Below, piece after piece: positions 57,304-64,000 of a DNA stretch of 64,000 nt. Numbering within the stretch: the stretch's first letter is position 1; each line of letters starts with the position of its first letter. The notes under the pieces were generated by a model that ran no database searches, had not been told where the DNA came from, and saw nothing but the letters and a program-made list of their open reading frames with translations. The stretch spans positions 153,439 through 217,438 of the forward strand of contig NGBS01000008.1 of the NCBI GenBank assembly GCA_002245135.1. The letters are read 5' to 3'. Both the position numbers and the translations under genes were made by a program. This DNA comes from Proteromonas lacertae (lineage: Eukaryota > Sar > Bigyra > Opalinata > Proteromonadidae).

Positions 57304-59316
57304 ATGTCAGCTGATAAACAAGTGAGATTTAGTTGTGGTATCGATTTAGGAACTACTTTTTCATGTATTGCTGTTGGAAGAGAAATAAGTGATAAAGATA
57401 ATAGACTAATCGTCGATGTTATTGATAACAATGGTAAAACAACCACTCCATCATGGGTAGGGTTTAAAGGAGATAAAATGAGTGTAGGACTTTTAGCTAA
57501 GAATCAAGCATCGTCAAACAGAAAGAACACAATATATGATGCTAAGAGGATAATTGGACATAAGATAGATGATGAATCAGTCCAAAAAGATCTGAAAAGT
57601 TGGCCATTTAAAGTAGTTGACGATGGAAATAAAAATCCATTATTTGAAGTAGAATATCAATCAAAAATCCAAAGATTTACACCTCAACAAATATCTAGTT
57701 TCATATTAAAGAATATAGTTGATATGGCATTACCAAAAGTGTTAGGTAATTATGATGAAAATATAACAAAAAATGTAATTATTACTATTCCAGCATATTT
57801 CACAGATGCTCAAAGAAGAGCAACAATAGAAGCTGGAACATTAGCAGGATTAAATGTATTAAGAGTAATAAACGAGCCTACTGCTGCTGCCATCGCTTAT
57901 GGTTATAATAACAAGAAAGAGAATAGAACAATCTTAGTGTATGATTTTGGTGGTGGTACTTTTGATGTTTCAATTATTAAAGTAGTAGGTAATGAAGTAA
58001 CAGTTCTTGCTACAGATGGAAACGACCATTTGGGTGGTGAAGATATAACAAACAGACTGGTAGAATTCTTCTGCCATGAGATTGGAATTGATATTGAATC
58101 AAAATCACAGTTAATACCAAGAATAAAAGCAGCTTGTGATAATGCAAAGATATTGCTAAGTTCAACAAATGATAGTGATATATTTGTTGATGTTGAAGAT
58201 GATACAAAAAGTTTAACAGTCTCAAGAGCTAAATTGGATGATATATGTAAAGATTTGTATAATAAAACAATCGAAATTGTTGAAAGAGCATTACAAAGTA
58301 AAAGCATATCAAAGAAAGATATTGATGATGTTGTATTAGTTGGTGGAAGTAGTAGAATTCCAATGATAGAAGAATTATTAAGAAAATGCTTTCCAGGTAA
58401 GAATATAAATAAAGATATAAATCCAGATGAAGCTGTAGCAACAGGTGCAGCATTATTAGCAGCTGATTTAATAAAAGGAACATATGAACATAGCTTTAGT
58501 AATGGAGCAAAAGCGATTGTTGATATAAAAAATGATGAGATATTAGGGACAATTACAAATATAAAACCACCAAAAGATGAAATTAATGAAGAAATGAATG
58601 GAACAATCACTGTAAAAAATGGTAGTATGAAATATTCATCCAATGGTGATAGAATCACAACAAAAAGAACATTTAAAAGTAATAAATCAACAATAAATGA
58701 AAGATTACCATCTCCAATACCATTATCAATTGTTGAAGAAGAATATCCAATTGAATCATTTACAGAATCATTTACAGCAACTACATCAAAAAGCACGTTT
58801 AAATGTGAGAAATCAGTATTGCAGCAACCACCACCACCACCTCCTCCTCATTCTTCAGATCAAACAATACCATTAGTTACAGAAGATAAACATCAATCTG
58901 AGACATTAACAGTTACTGGCTTTAAAGAACCTATTAAACCTGCTACATCTGCAACATTAGTAGTTAAAGATGTATTGTCACATTCAATTGGTGTTAATAT
59001 GCATGGTGATATGTTAAGTGTGATTTTAGAAAAAAATCTCAGTATTCCTTGTAAAAAGGAGAAAAGTAATTATAGACCATCTCGTGATGGACAAAGTAAA
59101 ATGGTATTAAAGCTTCTAGAAGGTGAAGATCCTGTTGCTTCTCATAATAAAATCATTAGAACTTATACTATTGACGGTTTACCTACAGATAAAAAATGGA
59201 GTGATTTTAATTTCACATATACGATGAACCTCAATGAAAATGGTATATTGACATTCTCTTATAAAGAAGCTTCAAACCTTGTTCCTGAAGGAACATTAGC
59301 GGTAGATAACATATAA
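57304..59316 (+). CDS. Hsp70-family protein with linker insertion and no lid
   Basis: Intronless, 670 residues. The ATPase domain (1-390) is well conserved: GIDLGTTFSCIAVG, VIITIPAYFTDAQR, VINEPTAAAIAYG, VYDFGGGTFDVS, DHLGGEDI and VVLVGGSSRIPMIEELL. Where a normal Hsp70 goes from the ATPase domain through a short linker into the peptide-binding domain, this one inserts about 155 residues of low complexity (58480-58960), including a Pro run. It then resumes with VVKDVLSHSIGVN (compare DVTPLSLGIE) and a diverged beta domain (LLEGEDPVA, ENGILTFSYKEAS). It stops there: no alpha-helical lid and no EEVD or HDEL. Chaperone activity in the usual cycle is therefore doubtful. Confidence 0.9.
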   Translation: MSADKQVRFSCGIDLGTTFSCIAVGREISDKDNRLIVDVIDNNGKTTTPSWVGFKGDKMSVGLLAKNQASSNRKNTIYDAKRIIGHKIDDESVQKDLKSWPFKVVDDGNKNPLFEVEYQSKIQRFTPQQISSFILKNIVDMALPKVLGNYDENITKNVIITIPAYFTDAQRRATIEAGTLAGLNVLRVINEPTAAAIAYGYNNKKENRTILVYDFGGGTFDVSIIKVVGNEVTVLATDGNDHLGGEDITNRLVEFFCHEIGIDIESKSQLIPRIKAACDNAKILLSSTNDSDIFVDVEDDTKSLTVSRAKLDDICKDLYNKTIEIVERALQSKSISKKDIDDVVLVGGSSRIPMIEELLRKCFPGKNINKDINPDEAVATGAALLAADLIKGTYEHSFSNGAKAIVDIKNDEILGTITNIKPPKDEINEEMNGTITVKNGSMKYSSNGDRITTKRTFKSNKSTINERLPSPIPLSIVEEEYPIESFTESFTATTSKSTFKCEKSVLQQPPPPPPPHSSDQTIPLVTEDKHQSETLTVTGFKEPIKPATSATLVVKDVLSHSIGVNMHGDMLSVILEKNLSIPCKKEKSNYRPSRDGQSKMVLKLLEGEDPVASHNKIIRTYTIDGLPTDKKWSDFNFTYTMNLNENGILTFSYKEASNLVPEGTLAVDNI

Positions 59317-59409
59317 TATGTAACTTAATATTGCTTTTATGTTTTAATGATAAAAAAACATCAAAAAATAAGATATAGGCTTGATTCCTAAGAATTCAAA
59401 CTAATTTAA

Positions 59410-60249
59410 ATGCCTTTAAAATTAAGCAAATAGAGATTACTAATTTAGATATTTCGTATTTTATTTATTGGATAAGCATTTATTTTACTAGATTTGATGC
59501 TCAGATAGACGAAAAGCTCTTTATTACACTATTTCAAGAATTATTAAATCAAACACTCTATTTAAACCAACAAATATCATTGTATTTGTTATTTTGTTAT
59601 AATATAGACCAGTTGTAGAAATAAGTCCTTATATTGAGAATTTAAAGCTATCTGATGTAGGTGTAAAGTATTATATTCCATATAACTCTAATCTTCAACA
59701 GAAAGTTAAGACATGGAGGTTTAAAGAATGCTTCAAGGTTTAGTGAGGATTTACAGAAATTAGGTGATTTCCTTTCAAAATTTTCATTTCCTACCAATAT
59801 TCGAGAAGGTTTAATTATAATAGGAGGAAATATTATGTATCCATACTCCTTTATTCATATTATTGATTTACCTTGTGATTGTCACAAAGATAAACCAATT
59901 ACAGATAGTGTATCATTTATTAAATATTTATTATATAATATAATAGATAAGATCAGCTTGTGTAAGGAAGTCAATTAGAGAATATATAACTCAAAGTTCT
60001 ACTCTGTTCACAAAAACATTTTCAGTAAAACCAATTCACATATTACTATTAGGTGAGAGGAATAAAATATACCCAGGATTCTTGCCAAAACCGTTATTTT
60101 CGATAAAGAAAATAAATATGAAAAAATCAGGTAAAACTATTATTAACATGCATTGTAGTAATACAGAAGGTAATATGGCGAATTCTATAGAAAATAGTGA
60201 TTATATTTGGTATGAATGTGTTGTAAAACCAAAAGGTTTTAAAGGATGA
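59410..60249 (+). CDS. Unrecognised protein with two frame breaks
   Basis: A frame from the ATG at 59410 continues through introns near 59466-59501, 59582-59607 and 59910-59947, provided one base is added in the AAAA at about 59419 and one removed near 59706. The result runs PVVEISPYIENLKLSDVG, GGLKNASRFSEDLQKLGDF, TNIREGLIIIGGNIMYPYSF and a basic C-terminal half (RKSIREYITQSS, IHILLLGERN). No family is recognised. It follows the Hsp70 gene in the same orientation. Confidence 0.4.
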
Positions 60250-60388
60250 GATATAAGTGTGTATGTATATAAGTATATCTAGTTATTTTATGATTGTATT
60301 GAATGTTTTTGTTCTGTTCCAAATTTTAATAAATGTATATTCGTTTCATTTGATAAAAACTTGATTTGAGAAAGATATTTTTTCTAAA

Positions 60389-62202
60389 ATGTCTGATGAA
60401 ATCTATTGTCCAGTTAGTTCATTATATTCACCACAAATGTATCACAAATCTTGATCTATTTTCAAAATAGCATGGGTTATCTCAACATGAAAGGTGATAA
60501 AATCAAAAAGTGGACTCAGATGTATATAGTATTCAAGAATAGCATTTTGTACTATTACAATAATAATACTGCCAAAGAACCAAAGGTATTATTGGCTTAG
60601 ATGATGCATCTATTGGAGTATTTGCATTTAAAATAATATAATAATAGGCTTCAGGGACAGTCGAAGGTCGTGATCATGTTTTTGAAGTCATAACTCGAAC
60701 AGGAAGAGGATTCTATTTCCAGCCACAGAGTGCAGCTGAACAGAATGAGTGGGTTCGTGCATTGAATAACCAATCTTATACTGCAATTAATAGGCAAGTA
60801 GAGGAGTTAGACAACGGATTAAAACAATTAGCTTTAGATCAAGCCATGACAGCTGAGCAAAGTATGAAAGACAAAGAGCATATCAAACATTGGAGAATTC
60901 ATTATCAGCTTACAAAAATGCAGCTCCTGTCATACGTATTGTTGAATTACAAAAGATATTATGAAAAGAGTGATGATAAGATCATTTCACGCTTGGTTAA
61001 ACAATGTTGATGTAATAACAACCAATAAAATAATAGATGAAATAAATGAAGAACATCAACAACAACAGAATGAATTACAATCGGAGATACAGAATAAAGT
61101 GGAAGAAATGCAAAAATTGAATGAAAATCATAAATCAGAATTAGATGAAATGGAAAAATCTTTTAATAGTTTTAAACAAGAAATGGAAGATAAACAAAAA
61201 GAAGAAATAAATCAATTGGAGTTGAAGTATAAAATGCAAATAGAAGAAGAGAAGATAAGCTCAAAACAAAGTATATTTCATTATTATATTGTTTTATTTA
61301 GAATTAAATGAGATGGGATTAATATTATTGAATAGAATGGCATTATCTATAAATCAAAACAACTAGTTAGATATTTTGAAAAATGGAATTTTATCACTCA
61401 CATTCCAAGATATCATGTAGAAATATCCAAAACTGAAAGAATGTGTTACTTCAATAGAAAATCTATATAAAGAGAAATGAATGAAATAATAAAGAATAGA
61501 GATGAGATAATAGATTCAGTGATAAATTCATATGATGAAACTATAGATGAAGTATATATTATTATTATTATTAATTTTTTATTATATTATATTATAGTTA
61601 AAAAAACACTGTGAAATATCAATTCAGACAGCATTAGCATCAACTAATGCAGCAAAGCAATTACTAAAGACTTCTGATAATAATAATAATAATAATAACG
61701 CTGATTGTATTTCTTTAGACAAGATTAATGAAGATTAATAAAAATAAATGAATATTATAATAATCATAATCCCAATAATATTCCAATAGATGCAATTGTA
61801 TGAACAAATCATGTATTTTATTATAATATATATATATATATAGACATTGGAGAATGAGATTAAGAGATTGTCTAATACTGTTGAAGAGAAAGATCAAAAT
61901 ATAAACCAATCAAAGATTAATGAAATCGATAATAAAAAGGATGAAGAAATAATGAATCTAAAAGTATTTATTTATTTATTATTATTATTATTATAAAATA
62001 GAATGAATTAAATAAAATAAAACTGAAGATCATGTGAATGAATCATTAAAGAAAGAATTGGAACAAATGAAACAGAAATTTGATGAAATGGTGAATGATT
62101 CAGTAGAAATTAGAAAGAAATTAGAAACAGTATTAATATGTAATAGTGATTTTATTGTTATAGGCTGAGAATAAACTCAAATTAGTTGAAAATCCACAAT
62201 AA
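60389..62202 (+). CDS. PH-domain coiled-coil protein, damaged
   Basis: The first exon (MSDEIYCPVSSLYSPQ) joins over a 32-nt intron to a pleckstrin-homology domain: MGYLNMKGDKIKKWTQMYIVFKNSILYYY, then DHVFEVITRTGRGFYFQPQS and the C-helix AAEQNEWVRALNN with the invariant Trp. The break near 60592 needs one more G. A coiled-coil region follows with IQ-like FHAWL and LVRYFEKW segments and a C-terminal rod, interrupted near 60960 and several times between 61340 and 61860. (AAT)n and (TTA)n tracts mark exon ends. It is probably a membrane-recruited scaffold; integrity is uncertain. Confidence 0.55.
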
Positions 62203-62284
62203 ATGTATTATTTAATTAAATTGTTTATGATATATTCATGAATAAACACATATATGTAAAAATAAAAGCATATCTCAATAGTAA

Positions 62285-63490
62285 TTACTCAATTTTCAAC
62301 TTCCAACTCAATTTTTCTCCAAATTTAATAGGAACTACAACAGAATCACCAAATTCATATTCTTTCGGTATTCTACAATATATTATTAAACAAATATACA
62401 ATTCTTCCTCTTTCTCTAATATTACTTTTCCTCCATTTCTTGGAAAGCCATAAAAATCAGCTCCATTCTCACTATTCATTAATATTATTACATTTAACAT
62501 CAAATGATGTATATATATATATTAATACCAAGCAAATTTCTTAAAATTCTCAATACAACCAGCTTCTTCAAATGCCATCATATATAATTCTAATGCATGT
62601 GGCATAGTGAAACAACCTGCACATCCTGAAGGACACTCCTTCTTTCCTTTAGGATGTGGAGCACTATCTGTCCCTAAGAAGAATTTATTACTTCCACTTC
62701 TAATTGCTTGAAGTAATGCCTATATGTATAATAATAACTATACTTGTCGATGTTTTTCTTTCTTTAAAATAGGTAAACAATAATAATGAGGTTTAACTCC
62801 ACCAACTAACAATGAATTTCTATTAAATAATAAATGTTGAGGAGTAATAGTAGCAGCAACGTTAGGACCAGTGGACATTATAAAATCTACAGCATTTTTG
62901 GTTGTTATATGTTCCATGACTATTTTAAGTTTTGGATGGTCTTGGATTAAAGGAATTAATATTTGTTTTATGAATTCTTTTTCTCTATCGAAGATATCAA
63001 TTGAAGGATCTGGTATTTCACTGTGAATACAAAGAGGCATTGATAATTCACTCATTTTTTGTAATGCTGGATATACTTTCTTTATATCTGTTACACCACT
63101 AGCTGAGTTGGTTGTTGCTCCAGCTGGATAATACTTACAAGCAAAAACTTGTCCACTTTCTTTGGCTTTTACTATTTCTTCTGGCGATGTTGTGTCTGTT
63201 AAATATAATGTCATTAGGAATTGAGTATTGGTTTTTGGATTACAAGCTTTTAATATTCTCTTTTGATAATCTAAAGCCATTTCAGTTGTTGTAATTGGTG
63301 GAATAAGGTTGGGCATTACCAATACTCTACCATAAACTAAAGGAATCTTTGAAACGAGAGATCTATGTTGTTAAAATTGAAAAAATCATACTCCATGTTA
63401 CTTCCATCACGAAGATGCAAATGAAGTCATCTGGTATTGTATCTCAACTACTTTATTAAACATTGCAACAAATCTTTCAAGCTTTTGCAT
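62285..63490 (-). CDS. Dihydroorotase, class II (PyrC/URA4 type)
   Basis: Zinc enzyme closing the dihydroorotate ring in pyrimidine synthesis; here monofunctional rather than part of a CAD fusion. Exons run from 63490 down, with introns near 63366-63394, 62720-62743, 62467-62525 and 62386-62412. Signatures: HLHLRDG with the metal His pair, VMPNLIPPITT, YPAGATTNSASGVTD with the carbamylated Lys just before it (CKYYPAG), HSEIPD, MEHITTKNAVDFI, ITPQHLLFNRN, KPHYYCLPILK, LGTDSAPHPKGKKE with the catalytic Asp, and GADFYGFPRN. The N-terminal HLHLRDG is reached only if one base is missing at about 63424 and one at 63438. Confidence 0.9.
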
Positions 63491-63532
63491 GTAACGGATA
63501 TTGTTTTTAGAATAAATCTGTTTTTTTAAAAT

Positions 63533-64000
63533 ATGGAGACAACTGATGCACCTCAGATCATAGAACATATCAATCAATCTGTAAATTTCACACCTTATAC
63601 TACTAAATGGATTCCATGCTCTGCTAAGTTTGTTGCACTTGGTATTAAGCCAAGAGGTACTGGAGCAATAATATTATGATTACAAAAAGGTGAAGCAAAA
63701 TGTATAAAAGAGGTATATTAATTTGTATTATGAGTGTAGATTGAAAGACCAAATGGTATAAAATGTGGAACTTTTGATGCTTCCTCTCTTGAAGATCGTT
63801 ATTTAGCAACTGGAGATTATAAAGGTTATTTAAGCATATAGTATAGACAAAATCATGTTTTTCTAATATATCTAGTGATCTTGATAATCCAGAAGTACCA
63901 GTATTCAATCAAAAAGGTCATTCTACAATAATTAATGCAATAGATGGATGTTCAGGCTCAAATATCGATGTGGTGCTCCAGAAATAGCTACTGCTTCCAG
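63533..64000 (+). CDS. WDR92/DNAAF10 homologue, 3' end outside window
   Basis: WD40 adaptor needed for axonemal dynein preassembly and associated with the prefoldin-like R2TP machinery. The N-terminus is diagnostic: [66 protein letters not shown] and [11 protein letters not shown]. Introns at about 63716-63741 and 63841-63875 join in frame. There is an in-frame TGA near 63677, where related proteins have IYELQKGE, and another break near 63965 before GAPEIA. The homology is very strong, so these breaks are more likely sequence errors than real. It starts only 42 bases from the divergent DHOase start. Confidence 0.85.

Noticed and set aside
63670-63685. TGA read as a sense codon, from the in-frame TGA in WDR92.
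   Set aside because: TGA ends several genes here (for example choline kinase 2 and the longin-like gene). The surrounding sequence fits a local indel better than recoding.

Overview
The window is nuclear DNA of an unplaced, very A+T-rich, intron-rich unicellular eukaryote. The sequence supports this as follows: cytosolic LeuRS, Mediator subunit 7, a BET bromodomain protein, RPSA, a RAD6-type E2, an SR-rich cyclophilin, a mitochondrial alternative oxidase and a mitochondrial carrier are all present. Almost every gene is cut by tiny introns (about 25-45 nt) of the form GTATAT...TAG. TAA, TGA and TAG all end genes, so the code looks standard. A WDR92/DNAAF10 homologue at the right edge suggests a flagellated stage. 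I cannot name the lineage; a zoosporic fungus or a free-living amoeboflagellate-like protist would both fit.

Layout. 0-2.2 kb: a broken coiled-coil/Cys-rich gene. 2.3-10.7 kb: dense housekeeping and regulatory genes (RPSA, a coiled-coil protein, BET protein, MED7, a TEN1-like telomere protein, two overlapping unknown genes, PIN4 parvulin). 10.8-17.5 kb: three S28 serine peptidase genes, two of them a near-identical inverted pair flanking a type II membrane glycosyltransferase-like gene. 18-25.8 kb: a gene-poor stretch with an Unkempt/RR-TZF-like CCCH protein, an HSF-type DNA-binding protein, a second glycosyltransferase-like paralogue and a longin-like protein. 25.9-38.2 kb: an At4g15545-like protein, LeuRS, tandem choline/ethanolamine kinases, a SLC25A51-like NAD carrier, an unknown small protein, ZNF511, RAD6 and the SR-cyclophilin. 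38.4-48.5 kb: mostly lineage-specific genes (EGF-repeat secreted protein, BTB-like protein, coiled-coil protein, pseudokinase-LRR protein) plus alternative oxidase. 48.8-57.2 kb: a giant coiled-coil gene and its shorter paralogue, built on a recurring SIEEYNELE-type module. 57.3-64 kb: an unusual Hsp70, an unknown gene, a PH-coiled-coil protein, class II dihydroorotase and WDR92.

The most interesting signal is a set of introns that do not start with GT. Five introns in four kinds of gene start with ATATC(C/T/A)TTT or a close variant and carry a CTTAAC/CTTGAC-like element about 8-14 nt before an AC or AG end. These are the marks of U12-type (minor spliceosome) introns, mainly of the AT-AC/AT-AG class. 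In both choline kinase paralogues the U12-type intron follows a U2-type intron with only one exonic nucleotide between them.

Many lineage-specific genes, and a few conserved ones, show single-base reading-frame breaks. Both signs occur, often in homopolymers, so residual sequencing indels or gene decay must be excluded before any exotic decoding is proposed. No rRNA, tRNA, CRISPR array or intact transposon was seen.
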